64,000 bases of DNA from Caulochytrium protostelioides. Its lineage: Eukaryota > Chytridiomycota > Caulochytriomycetes > Caulochytriales > Caulochytriaceae. Positions 49,401-59,416 of the stretch are shown here, one piece after another (positions within the stretch are counted from its first letter, which is position 1; every line of letters starts with the position of its first letter). Position numbers and translations under genes: made by a program. The stretch spans positions 124,001-188,000 of the forward strand of contig ML014127.1 of the NCBI GenBank assembly GCA_003615045.1. Direction: 5' to 3'. The notes under the pieces were generated by a model that was given only the letters and a program-made list of their open reading frames with translations, was not told the DNA's origin and did not search any database.

Positions 49401-49697
49401 AACGCCTCGGCCCCCCAGGACAGCGACACCCCCATGGGTGGCACCGCCGGCGGCCGTGGCCGTGGTCGTGGCGGCGCCGGTGGCCGTCGTGGCGGCCGTG
49501 ACGGTGCCCCGAACGCCGCCAAGACGCCCGCAGCGCCGCTGACCGCCGATGCCCTCAATGCCGAGCTCGACACGTACATGCTAGACTCGGGCGCCGGTGG
49601 CGCGCAGGGCCCCCCGCCGACCCAGGCTGCCCAGGCCGCTCCCGCTGCGGCGCCCATGGCCAACGGCATTAACGACGCCCTGGCCAATGCCATCTAA
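46435..49697 (+). CDS. YRA1: mRNA export adaptor YRA1/ALYREF, three exons with 2.2-kb first intron
   Basis: Exons 46435-46467, 48650-48926 and 49087-49697; total 306 residues. Exon 1 has a strong ATG context (CCACCATGG) and codes only 'MADTDMALDDV', ending at donor GTAAGA in phase 0. Exon 2 begins 'IAKNRTRTGRS', so the junction rebuilds the N-terminal UAP56-binding motif (Leu-Asp-Asp-Val-Ile) typical of ALY/Yra1. The RRM starts 'RLLVANLHRSITANDIRELF', is cut by a 160-nt GTAAGC...CAG intron in phase 1, and resumes 'PLRSSTLHFNNQGQSLGEA'. RGG-type repeats surround the RRM, and the C terminus has the second UAP56-binding motif, 'LNAELDTYMLD'. The protein hands spliced mRNP to the exporter Mex67/NXF1. 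Its stop is 107 bp from the convergent SYCP2/Red1-like gene. Confidence 0.88.
46468..48649 (+). other. Intron 1 of YRA1, 2182 nt
   Basis: Donor GTAAGA at 46468 and acceptor CAG at 48647-48649. Pyrimidine-rich sequence (CTTTTCTTCTTGTCGTTTTG, 48598-48617) and a possible branch region 'CTACTAC' at 48626-48632 precede the acceptor. All other introns seen here are 62-170 nt. Frames inside the intron on both strands have no domain. Confidence 0.75.
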
Positions 49698-49804
49698 TCG
49701 GCTCCATATGGGACCCGCATCTTTGCGTTGACTTACAACACAAAATCTCTCTCTCTATGTATTCCAAACTTACCCATGAATCACATCTTCTAGTTATCCT
49801 ATGA

Positions 49805-52800
49805 TCACTCTGAATGAGAAGAGAGCTTCGGAGCATGGCAAGAACCGCGATAGGGTGTTCATCAGTGTTCATATAGTCAGAGGAAAGAAGACAGGAGGGC
49901 ACAGAAAAAATGGATCGTCACTGCATCGGACGGGCAAACGGATTGACGCGGTACTCACCGAGCGACCGAAGTTGCTTGTAAATCGTCGCCTATCCCATCC
50001 CACGATCAGCGTAGTAAGCAGAAGGGCACAAAGAAGACACAGGGTATGAGTATGCGAATAAGGTATGATCGTGCAACGAGAGAAGGCGATGGGTCTGTAA
50101 GACTTACGTCACAGCGATTCAAGCGCTCGCTTTGCTTCTGGACGTCATGTGCACTCTGGCGCGCCCATTCGCGCGTGTCTTCGCCCGCTACTTGCGCGTG
50201 ATAGCGGCGTTGACTGGATCAGGGCAACATAGTAAAGCAAACAACAAAATGGGATGAGAACATCATGACGACGCCAACTCGCATGCCGCTTTACTTACAG
50301 GTTCGAATGAACATACCTTGCCGCAAGTTGGGACTCAAGCTGCTTCAGCATGTTCTTGCTCAGTTCCAGGTGCTGGCTCTGGATCTTGGCAATCTGACGG
50401 ATCGGGGCACTTTGGCCCATTGCTAGCGTCAGGAACTGGGAGAGATCACCGGTCCACCGCCGCCAGAACGCTTGCATGGGAACAGCGGTCACTTTAGATG
50501 TTGGTGTGGTCGTGGCCGCTAGAGCATCCATCAAGGCTGGTGGTGCACGATCATCCTGCCGGTGAGGGTGTCCCCGGCGCTGTGTCCCATGTCGATCGCT
50601 GGGGAGGAGGAAAACAGAATCGGGTGAATCGAGAACATCCGGATCAAGATCCACAAAGTGGGAGTCCAGTCTGTCCATGTCAGACTCATTGGCTGGTAGC
50701 AACGCAGTTGTTGGTCGAAGGTGCTTCGCCTCATTTTTCTCCTGAGCTCGTTGCTTAGCATGCTTTAGCTCGACCGGTCGTTGACGCTGCTGCTGTTGTT
50801 CTTTGAGCCGTTGCCGCTGCTGACGCTGCTCGGCGGCCGCGTCTAGCTGGGTTTGCTTCCGCGCCTGCTCGGCTTCAAGCCGTTGCCGCTTCTTGCGCGC
50901 AATGGCTTCGCGTATCCGAGGAACATACTGAGCCAGATCGCCGTCACTGTCGCCTATCTCGCTGTCCATGGCCCCGTCGCCAGGTACCGGTCCGACCTCG
51001 TCGGCTTCATAATCAAGCGAGTCGATAGGATGCACACTTTCCGGTGCCGAGCGTTTCGCGGTCGGTCGGGACACAGGCATGGCTGTGACGGCCAGCGACG
51101 ACGTGTGCAAATCGACAGGCGTATTGGGCCGGGTGGGTGGCGGAACGTCGCGCTTACTCTGTCGATGTGCCTTCCATGGTGTGACCTCTTCCGGTGCATT
51201 CGAAGCATCGCTGAGTAGAGCGACCTCGTCAATGGAGTCGTGGTCATCACGTAGCATCGACGACAGATTGGCTGAAGCTTGCTCTTTCGCCAAGCGCTTG
51301 GGTCTCTTTGAGTGGGAAGACGGCGCAGACCACGGCAGCTCAGTTGAACGAGCGTAAGATGGTTTCCCAGATGGTTTCCCATGAGAATCGGCATCGAGAT
51401 CGGTGATAGGTGAACCCTTTTTGGACTTAGAAACTTGCTTCTCGGACTTGCTTTTGGTCGATGCAGCGGTAGACTTGCTATTGCGAGAATGAGGTCGCGG
51501 CTTTGGCTTTGCTGAAGGCTTCGCCGTAGGCTCACCGGGGATATCCCAGCTGCCATCCACATCATGAACGTCTGCATCTAATACACCGGTTGCGTCTGCC
51601 TCTGCCTCGGCGTTTGCATCTTTTTGAATGGGATCATGAGCGGGAGCTTCATCGGTCACGGCATCCGCTTTCGTCAGCTGTGGGGTTGCCGGTGCATCAT
51701 CGACCCTCTCATCGACAGGATCCTTGTAAGCCACTGACGCAGGCTTCATGATCTGATTGCTTGGACGGGACATGATCTCGCAGTGATAGGTCGGTCGATC
51801 AATGCTGATCAGATCTACGGTGACAGACGTTTTCGGACCCAGTTGCGCGTCCCCTTGCTCATGAGGTGACGTGGCTTCTGGCTGAGAGTGAGTAGAAGCA
51901 GCCGCCACTGGTGTCTGTGTGGCAAGATCGTCCGTTGCGGTCAAGCGCTCCTCGAACAATTCCATCAAACGGTTCCCGAAACGTCGATGGGCATCGCGTT
52001 CAAATGTAAGGATCAACTCGTAGGGTTCGGATAGCGTCTCCCCTTGCTCCATCAACTCGGGTGTAATGGGCAAATTTTGAGAGAGCTGCATCGTTAAGAC
52101 AGGCATCTTCTCGGACATGTCGACGAGACGCAACTTGCCGTACTGGATCTCGAGATCGAGCGACTCGCCCGTGTCGCCGGGCGCGTGGGGGGCGTCATCG
52201 TAGGGTAACCGTAAAAAGATGCTATGCATATTGAATCGGCAGGATACGCCAATGAGTCCCCGATGAAAAAACACATTGCCACCCGCGCGGTACATGACTT
52301 TCGTTAGGGCGGTCGAGATTGGAGCGGGCGCATCGCGATCCGTATTATAGGTGCTTAGATAAGACTCCACCTTCATGTCGCTGCTTGTATCCACAGCCAA
52401 CATGCGCTGGTCAAGTTTCATTTTCGCATCGAGCGTATTGGCGAGGGCGCAATCGGTGACAGAGGCACGAAGACGCGAAAGCAACAGGAGAGATTCTTTC
52501 TGGATGACCCAGTCGCCAAGGTTTGTAAGCGCTTTAGACACAAGCACCAGCATCGGTTGATTAGCGGCGCTCAACAGCAAAGCTTTGGTATCGCTTCGGC
52601 CTTTCGTGGCAACATTCATGAGGCGAACAGCCGCTCGAGCGAGCAGCATGTGCGGGAAGCTCGGTTTCTGCAGGGCCTGCTGCAAAAAGCGAGTCAGTGA
52701 CGGTAAAAAAGTTTGAAATCCTGTCGAGATCGGCATGGCGCCCTCTTCCATGAGGTCTTGAATGCTGTGAAGCAGTTCGCAAACAAACTGAGGAGCAGGT

Positions 52801-53093
52801 GCGTCCGGCGGTGCGATGGTTCGACAGATTTTCTGGATCGCGCTGGTCATCGCCGTTTCCCCGTCAGCCACATCCCTACCTGGCGCCGAAGAAAGGGATT
52901 GCGCCATATTGCGCCAGGCTTCGATAAAAGCATCGAGATCATCAAGATCGTGGGACGAAATCATCTGGTCGCATGTCGATGCTACTTTTTGAATCTTTGC
53001 TGTATGATGCGCGACGCCCGATGGACGCTGATGTGGGGCAGAACTGCCCTGCTGGCCTTTGGCCTTGTCTGCTGCCATCGTGCGAGACGGCAT
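49805..53093 (-). CDS. Meiotic axis protein candidate (SYCP2/Red1-like), four exons
   Basis: Exons (minus) 53093-50317, 50213-50108, 49989-49959 and a final coding part 49809-49805, giving about 972 residues; donors GTATGT, GTAAGT, GTGAGT, with frames joining at each. The N-terminal 250 residues are helical and armadillo-like ('KALTNLGDWVIQKESLLLLS'). A globular beta-rich part follows ('RAGGNVFFHRGLIGVSCRFN'), then a long disordered charged region, then a Gln/Arg coiled coil (about 790-840). The end is a second coiled coil starting 'RRWTGDLSQFLTLAMGQ' and continuing across the spliced exons. This layout (ARM-like, middle globular, disorder, C-terminal coiled coil) is that of SYCP2/Red1/Rec10 chromosome-axis proteins, but no single motif proves it. 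The sequence is visibly less GC-rich than its neighbours. Start chosen at 53093; the last exon is the least certain. Confidence 0.5.
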
Positions 53094-53481
53094 CGAACAG
53101 TGTTCGCGGCAAAGGTGAAAAAAACGTCTCAGTTGAATGGTTTGTCGGGGATTGTCTGTGTGGGTTCGAGATACCGATTTCAAATTTTGGGCTCACGCGT
53201 AATCTCGTGTGTTTGCGGGCTATAAAGGAGTGAATGGGATGATCCATGTATCAGTCCGTGCCTCCACTGCAACGGTCAACTTCCTGTCAATTCGTTCAAA
53301 GTCAGTCCCAATCTTATCATTGTCAATGTCGATCATCGTTTTGGGGTCATCAAGAATAAGACACTGAATGATCGCCGCTCATAGTGCAACAGAAACGTAT
53401 GTCCATCTGCTTATATACCATTGCCTAAATAAGCTTTTTTTCGGGTCGCTGTGCATCATGAAAAAAGCTTGTTGGCCGGCC
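53094..53481. other. AT-richer intergenic region
   Basis: 5' flank of the SYCP2/Red1-like gene, running to the 3' side of Fanzor copy B. Composition is close to 45-50% GC, unlike most of the window. No gene seen. Confidence 0.5.
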
Positions 53482-54209
53482 TTATAGAATCTCTCGTGAG
53501 AGGACACCAGCTCGAACATCATGGTTTCCTTGTCGCCCCAAAAGGTCACCCACGGAGGAAGTCCGCATTCGATTTATCGCTGGATACGCTTGCCGACTAT
53601 GCATGAGTATCAGCGTGAGTAACATGGCCAGGCAGCGTCGGATGTTCAGGGAGACATTGAGATCGCGGTTCGCAAACTTGCCGTTGGTGGCATCACACCA
53701 CAGCAAACATCGGACCACAGCCCCCCTGCGCCGGCGTTGCCTGGGTTTCAGGATCACATTCGTCTGGGTGTACATTTGACCACATATACCCGGGTCTTGC
53801 GGACCCGGCTGACTGCCCTCGGCTCATTGAGGTGAGCGCCCGCCCTGGATGCGCGAGAGATCAGCATGACCATCGTGTCTCGGATCTGCATCTTTGTCAG
53901 AACCCTATTTGTCTCGGCTTCCACATAGCACTGCTTTCGGGTCAGCTTCCAGCTGACAGCCTGGCCGTTGGACCGCTCCATGGCCACAAAGATGTTGATT
54001 CGGCCCGAGTCACTCTTCAAGATGCAATGCTCATTCAGGCTGTCTGCCAAGGCTCACTATTGCTGGGGCAGCCCTAACGGTCGGCCCGGCGTCGGCCACC
54101 TTCTTCTGGGCGCCGGAAGTGAACGCACACATTGTTCACTCACCCCATCGCTGACGATGGTATGAGTAAACGTGCGTTCCTTGCCTTCCCGCGGAACACC
54201 CCCGTGGCT
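53482..54209 (-). pseudogene. Degraded Fanzor/TnpB-like nuclease with RuvC-I and RuvC-III motifs (copy B)
   Basis: Three consecutive minus-strand readings in different frames carry family blocks in the right order. First is 'ERTFTHTIVSDGVSEQC' (about 54180-54127), like the Phe-x-His-x-Ile-x-Thr-Asp-Gly-Val segment ahead of RuvC in Fanzors. Second is 'SDSGRINIFVAMERSNGQ' followed by 'SWKLTRKQCYVEAE' (54020-53880), the RuvC-I strand with its acidic residue. Third is 'VILKPRQRRRR' to 'ATNGKFANRDLNVSLNIRRC' (53750-53620), the RuvC-III part with Asp at 53662-53664. Only about 40 codons separate RuvC-I from the zinc-ribbon region, where roughly 150-200 are expected, so RuvC-II is deleted; there are also stops and frameshifts. 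It is a dead copy of a mobile RNA-guided nuclease gene. Sequence to about 54560 may be its decayed N-terminal half. Confidence 0.65.
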
Positions 54210-54681
54210 GCCCCTTGCTCGGCCGCCATGGGCCCTGGAGGTCGTCGGCCTCGGGGCGTGTGGCGTGGGGCGCCCATCGCAACAAGCGTGCGCAAGCCCC
54301 TCCAGTGGGCCCGGCCCTGGCGCCATGCCACTGCCACGGCGCGTGAGCCCCCAGGGTCTTCGCGTCAACTCGTTCGCCCATTGAATATGTCACGCTGGGA
54401 AGGCCATGAGCCTCCACAGCATGGTTGGGGCACGACGATGGGATCGACATCCCGAAGGCCACCGACCCACACGGCAAAGGCTTGATGTGCCATTCTGTCT
54501 GAGGGCATGGATTGGGTCTTCGAGTTGACGGAACCGTATGGATGCGGCGGCGATGGACGTGTCAGCGATGCCCTCGTGTGACTAACTTCCTGATCGCTCC
54601 GTCGCCTTCCTGGTCGCCTTGGCCCGTGTCGGGTCACCCCTTGGACGATCGCTGCATTGAACGATCGCCGCTTTGACCACC
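54210..54681. other. Intergenic, possibly decayed Fanzor 5' part
   Basis: Lies between the readable Fanzor relic and HTD2. Minus-strand readings here are broken, and no motif beyond those described for copy B is recognisable. The HTD2 promoter must lie within it. Confidence 0.4.
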
Positions 54682-55824
54682 ATGGCGGGGTTCACTCGTC
54701 GGTCGCGCGACCTGATCGCAGCATGGAGCACCGAGCTGATGCGTCGGCCGCCGTTCTGGGCGATGGATACAATTGACGCGAACCGCGCCGATCTGCTGCA
54801 GCGGACCTTGCCGACATGGGCTGCGCCGCCGGCCGCATCCCCGGCGGCGCGGGTGCACGAGGCGGCGCACGAAGCGGGGTCGCCGCTGGCGACGGCCGAG
54901 GCACCGCGCTGCTCGCCGGGCGACCCCTTTCTGCCGGCGGGCCACATGGTCCTCTTTCCCCCGCGGCTGCGGGAAAGCGAGCTGGCCGCCGACGGTTACG
55001 TCTCGCGCATGGCGCCGCCCGCGCCCTTTCTCGGCCGGATGTGGGCCGGCGGCGGCTTCGACTTCCGGTCGGCCAAAGCGCCGCTTCGCATTGGTGAGGA
55101 CGCCGTCCAGGCCACGGTCCCAGCCGACGTCCGCCTGGCGATGATTAGCGGCGGCCAGCAGGAGGCCGTGTTTCTTTCGCTGCACAAGTACATGGCGCAC
55201 CGGGCGCCCGCGCGCCAGTCGGGGCCGCCGCCGGCGTGGCAAGTGCGTGAAACGCGGGACTATGTCTATCGCGCGATCGCCGACGAGGCCGCGCCGCCGG
55301 CGGAACGAGACGCAGGCGAAGCGCCGCAGCGACGATCGGCACGCGCCACCAGCCGCGCCGTCGCGCTGTCGCACAGCGTGGTAATGAGCCCGGTGCTGCT
55401 GTTCCGGTTCAGCGCGCTGACGTGGAACAGCCACCGCATTCACTATGAGCACGCGTATGCCAAGGGCGTCGAAGGCTACCCGGCGCCGCTGGTCCACGGC
55501 CCGCTGACTGCAACACTGCTGGCGAACCTGGGCGGTCACGGCGTGCATCTGCGGCGGTTCACATACCGCGCCCTGGCGCCGTTGTTTGTGAACGAGACGG
55601 TCACCTTCAAGGCGGCGCCGGCCAAACCGGTGCCCGCCGACCGGATAGCAGACTGCTTGGCGCTGCCGGATTCGCGTGGCCAGGGCGCCAGCGATCCCAT
55701 CGATCAGACCGCCGGGCTCGAGCTAGATCCAGAACGTGTGCTCATGCAGCAAGTCGTCTGGGCCGAGAACGATAGTGGCGTCACGGGCATGAAGGGCACC
55801 CTCTTTTACGAAGTCGCACTATAA
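54682..55824 (+). CDS. HTD2: Mitochondrial 3-hydroxyacyl-thioester dehydratase HTD2
   Basis: 380 residues from the ATG at 54682 (context CCACCATGG). It has a double hot-dog fold: an N-terminal half with 'SPGDPFLPAGHMVLFPPRL' and 'GYVSRMAPPAPFLGRMWAGG', and a C-terminal half with 'SPVLLFRFSALTWNSHRIHY' and 'YAKGVEGYPAPLVHGPLTAT'. The latter contains the hydratase-2 style Asn-x-His-Arg-Ile-His-Tyr and Leu-Val-His-Gly-Pro motifs. These are the signatures of fungal Htd2/mesaconyl-CoA hydratase-like proteins. Htd2 carries out the dehydration step of type II fatty acid synthesis in mitochondria, needed for lipoic acid and respiration. An Arg-rich N terminus agrees with mitochondrial import. An Ala/Arg-rich loop interrupts the middle (about 205-230). 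Confidence 0.9.
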   Translation: MAGFTRRSRDLIAAWSTELMRRPPFWAMDTIDANRADLLQRTLPTWAAPPAASPAARVHEAAHEAGSPLATAEAPRCSPGDPFLPAGHMVLFPPRLRESELAADGYVSRMAPPAPFLGRMWAGGGFDFRSAKAPLRIGEDAVQATVPADVRLAMISGGQQEAVFLSLHKYMAHRAPARQSGPPPAWQVRETRDYVYRAIADEAAPPAERDAGEAPQRRSARATSRAVALSHSVVMSPVLLFRFSALTWNSHRIHYEHAYAKGVEGYPAPLVHGPLTATLLANLGGHGVHLRRFTYRALAPLFVNETVTFKAAPAKPVPADRIADCLALPDSRGQGASDPIDQTAGLELDPERVLMQQVVWAENDSGVTGMKGTLFYEVAL

Positions 55825-55871
55825 CCGCTGGAAAATTTCCCGCCATCTGAACACCCTGTATTCTAATGATA

Positions 55872-55877
55872 AATAAA
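55872..55877 (+). terminator. AATAAA polyadenylation signal after HTD2
   Basis: Exact AATAAA hexamer 48 bp downstream of the HTD2 stop, in a short AT-rich patch; a likely poly(A) site for HTD2. Confidence 0.6.
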
Positions 55878-55950
55878 GACTCTTCGATGCCACAGCAACG
55901 GGGAAATCACCACACAGCAGGGGCTCGGTCATTGGATGGGGGCAGCATGG

Positions 55951-58214
55951 TCAACCCTGGGACGGCAATGTCCAGTCAAAGGGCTTCCAATACTTTGCGA
56001 AGAGCGCGGCCTGCGCATCGAGCTCGCGCGTCGTGAGCGTCCGGATCGCGGCACGACGACCGCCCTCCCGCAGCGACCCGAGCTGGCGGTAGACAAACGG
56101 CGAGACCCCGAGGGGCTCCGAGAGCACTTCCTGCCAGAAATAGGTGAACTGTGCGACGTCGTCCACGTCCTCGCCGCCGAGGTCGCCGTCATCCAGCAGG
56201 AGATCCATTTGGAAGCCCTGGTCGGCGCCGCGGGCCGAGCGACGCTGGGATCCCGAGCGGGCGCTCGTCGACGTCGTTTCGAGCACGTGGGCCAGGCCTT
56301 CGCGGAACCCGAGCCAGACATGGAAGTACGGCAGATCGGGCACGAGCGTGTCGCGGAACGGCCGCGGCGCGCTGCTTGCCCCCTGCGGCGTGCGCGCCGG
56401 ATCTGGCTGGGCCGACCCCGTGGTCGGCATGACGCGCACCGTGGCGCTAGCGTCTGCGAGCGCCAGCGACTGGAAGCCCTCGCGGAACCGCACGGGGGCG
56501 TCGTCAGCCACCGCCGGCGGCACCGGTAGAGCGATCATGACGGCATGTTGCAGATGGAGCGGCGTCCGCGAGATTGTGCATTCGATGAACAGCATGCTGC
56601 ATGGGTGCGGGGCGACGTCCGACACATCCTGGAGATACGCGGCATTGGGGCTTGGGTGGGCCGCGTGGCGGCGCCCGGGCGCCGGCGCCGCCGACGGGGC
56701 GAACCACGACGCCTGGTCGGCTGCCGCCCCTTCGTTGTGCTGGGGCAGGGGCAGCCCTGCGTCGGCCATCCGGATCAGGCACTTCTGGAAATTGCGGACC
56801 TCCTGCCAGGCGTCTTCATCCAGGCGCAGAAGACTGCTCGTATGCTCTCGCGGATAGATCAAGCAGTGGAACGGCGAATACGGCACCCCGTGGGGGACCG
56901 CCAGGACGACATGCGCACCCTGTGCGATCACGCGGGGACCCACAGGCCCCGGGGCGCGGGACGCCGACTCCGCAGGTCCGGCCGGATGGAGCGACTTGCA
57001 CAAATCACACGTCTCTAAAATGCGCTGCAGCTTCTGGTAGTCGTTGATCGCGGCTTGGCGCTGCTGCTTGCTGGAGACGACGGTACGTGCCGCGAGCGCG
57101 TTGGCTTGGTCGTCCATGAGCTCGAGATCGGGGCCGCGGCCGGACATGGGCAGCGTGCCCAGCTGAGCGGCGAACTCGCGGTCAAACCGGTCGCGGTCGG
57201 TGGTCCGCTCCAGCAGCGCCAGCTCGGCAATCGTCAGGTCCGCGTCGCGCGCCGCCACGGCGTCCGGGGCCTGCGTCCGGCGCCGGTGCCCGCGCCGCCC
57301 AGCGCCGTCCGGCACGGCCGACTGCGCCCCATCGCCCACGACGTCCAGCGATGCCATCCGCCCCGTGCTGGCCACGTGCGGCAGCACCGTCGTCTCGCGG
57401 AGCTGTGCAGAGGCGTCGCGCTGAGCCGTCAGCCGGCCAATCGCCTGCGTGATCGCGGCGGCGTCGCCGTCTCCCGTGAGCTGTGCGCGGAGAAGATCGC
57501 CGTTCAGCATGTTCAGCTGTGCATTCATGGCGGCGATGGCTTCGAGGGTCGGGAGCGCCACGGGGGCCGTCTTTGCAAGAACAGTTGTCGCGGTGGCCGC
57601 CCGGGATGCGGTCGCGCGCGGCGACACCACGGCAGGGGCGGGCGGCAACGTCCTGCCGGACCCGCGCAAGCCGGGCCGCGCGGACGGATCGGACGCTTGC
57701 TCCGCGGCGCGCTCGCGCACCACGTCGCGCAATGCGTCTTCCGACCCGAACGTCTGGAGGGCGAGTCTGAACAGCGCCTTGGTGTCGCCGCGGGCCGCGG
57801 CCTCGATGTCGTTCAGCTGGCGGATCCGCATCGTGCGTGCCGACGCTTCCTCTAAGCTGAGGCCGTGCGGGCCCGCCATCACGGGATTGAGCTCTTTGGA
57901 GCGAGCATACGAGTCCGATGTGGCTTGGGCGTCGCGACGCCGCTGTGCCGCGGCGCTTTCTGGTTTCTCGCGCTTGGGGCCCGCTGATAGCACGGCGTCC
58001 ATCGTCCCTGCGTCGAGCAGCCAATGCGACGGCGGCGCCGTCGCCTCGGTCGCGGGTGTCGGTCCGCGGACGGCTGGCGCCCCCGTCAGCACGGCCTGAG
58101 GCAGCTGTGAGGGCGGCAACGGCGGGGCTTCCGGCGGCCCACGCTTCGCTGACTGCTTCGAAGGGTCCCGGTCGCGCTCCGCGCGCACGTTGGGCGAACA
58201 GGACCGCGATGATA

Positions 58215-58245
<31 letters not shown>

Positions 58246-58740
58246 TGACCGACGGCGATGGCGGTGCCGATGCCGCCCATCGCGGCGCGACTCGCCCGAG
58301 GAACGGTGCGACCTGGCTTGCGCGTGGCGGCGCGGCCGAGCATCGCCCTCGGTCGCATCGTGCCGGCGCTCTGCGGCGCTGGGATCGCTGCGGTCGCGCG
58401 GCGCATCCGCTGCACGACGGCGATGGGAAGAGTCGTGTCGGTGTCGGCGGCGGTGAGTGTCATCGTCGTTGTCGTCGTCGTCGTGACGGTGCCGTTTGCG
58501 ACTCGATGCGCTACGGCGCTCTGAGACATCCGCTTGCGCGTCGCGGGACGAACGGCGATGGGGGTGCGACCGTTGGGCACGATCGTCGTTGCGAGCGGCA
58601 TCGCGAGCCAACTCCGACGATCGGTCGCGGCTCAACTCCGACGCAGGAGGGCGACGCGACGCGGACACCGAATCGCGCACCGGGCGAGCGGCAGCATCAG
58701 GGGCAGCCTGGCGTGATCCGCCGCCGTGGGATGCGCTCAT
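55951..58740 (-). CDS. CWF19: CWF19-like splicing/debranching factor
   Basis: 929 residues. The N-terminal 220 are Arg/Ser/His/Asp-rich, SR-like, with a Ser run coded by a GAC repeat. A Lys/Glu-rich helical part ('KELNPVMAGPHGLSLEEASA') follows. CwfJ domain 1 is at about 575-760: 'ETCDLCKSLHP' with zinc-type Cys residues, 'VLAVPHGVPYSPFHCLIYPR', then 'EHTSSLLRLDEDAWQEV'. CwfJ domain 2 is at about 790-929: 'VPDLPYFHVWLGFREGLAHV', then 'FAKYWKPFDWT' near the end. This is the architecture of Cwf19/CWF19L2, a late spliceosome component that assists lariat debranching. CWF19L1/Drn1 is a weaker alternative because it carries an N-terminal metallophosphatase fold not seen here. Confidence 0.9.
58216..58244 (-). 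repeat. GAC repeat coding poly-Ser
   Basis: GAC trinucleotide run; on the minus strand it codes consecutive serines (TCG) in the RS-like N terminus of the CWF19 protein. Confidence 0.85.
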
Positions 58741-59416
58741 CCTCGTGAGGCCCGCTGAGCAGCCGGGAGCCTGGGTTCGGGGTCCTCACGACCGCGCACG
58801 AGGATCAGCCGTCGACTGGCAAATCGAGGAAGGGGCTAGAACCACAGAAGCTTGAGGACACAGCCCATCCGCACCAGAAGGGAGACGGTGAGCAGCGTGG
58901 CGAGCAATGCACACGTGAGACGCGGACGCCCGAGACGACACGCAGCCGTGGTGATCAGCGAAGAACCCCGCTGTCGCAAGCGCAATGAGCCCAGAGCGGG
59001 AGTCGTGATAAACGGGGTGATGGCTTTGCTCGTGTTGTCCGCCAAGCCCCGTGGAAGACGGGTAAGTAAAGCGGCATCGATCCGCTCGGCGACCCCCAGC
59101 ATGAGGAAGCGACGTGATGGCGGGCGGTGGGCGGCGAGCGACGAGCCTCTCAGGGTCCCGCCCGGTCGAGCTGTGGGGAGCGCGGTGGAGGCCATCAAGA
59201 CGGTGTGCCATCCGCGACACCGGTTCGGCATCGCGCGACCTTACAGTCGATTGAGAGGCCGACGGCATCCCCTCTGTCGACGGCAGCTGCGATCATGCAT
59301 CCGTCCGTCGTCACCATTACGGAGCCACGGTACGCTGCCTACCCCTCTGGCGCTATTGGGGTGAGAGCACCAAGTGCGCGTTGTAAGTCTAAGTATGCAG
59401 GATTTTTAAGATCTCT
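58741..59416. other. Intergenic, CWF19 promoter
   Basis: 675 bp between the CWF19 start and the PPG1 stop. A minus-strand frame (58836-59231) ends in a hydrophobic stretch, 'LTCALLATLLTVSLLV', but has no other support. The sequence near 59385-59435 is AT-rich, as for a PPG1 3' end. Confidence 0.5.

Noticed and set aside
50295-50316. Unspliced C terminus of the axis candidate ending 'YVHSNL'
   Set aside because: It reads through a good GTATGT donor, and the downstream exons extend the coiled coil in frame.
58836-59231. Minus-strand 131-codon frame with a hydrophobic C-terminal stretch
   Set aside because: A tail-anchored protein is conceivable, but the rest is Arg/Thr/Ala-rich, the frame is antisense to another open frame, and no family is recognisable.
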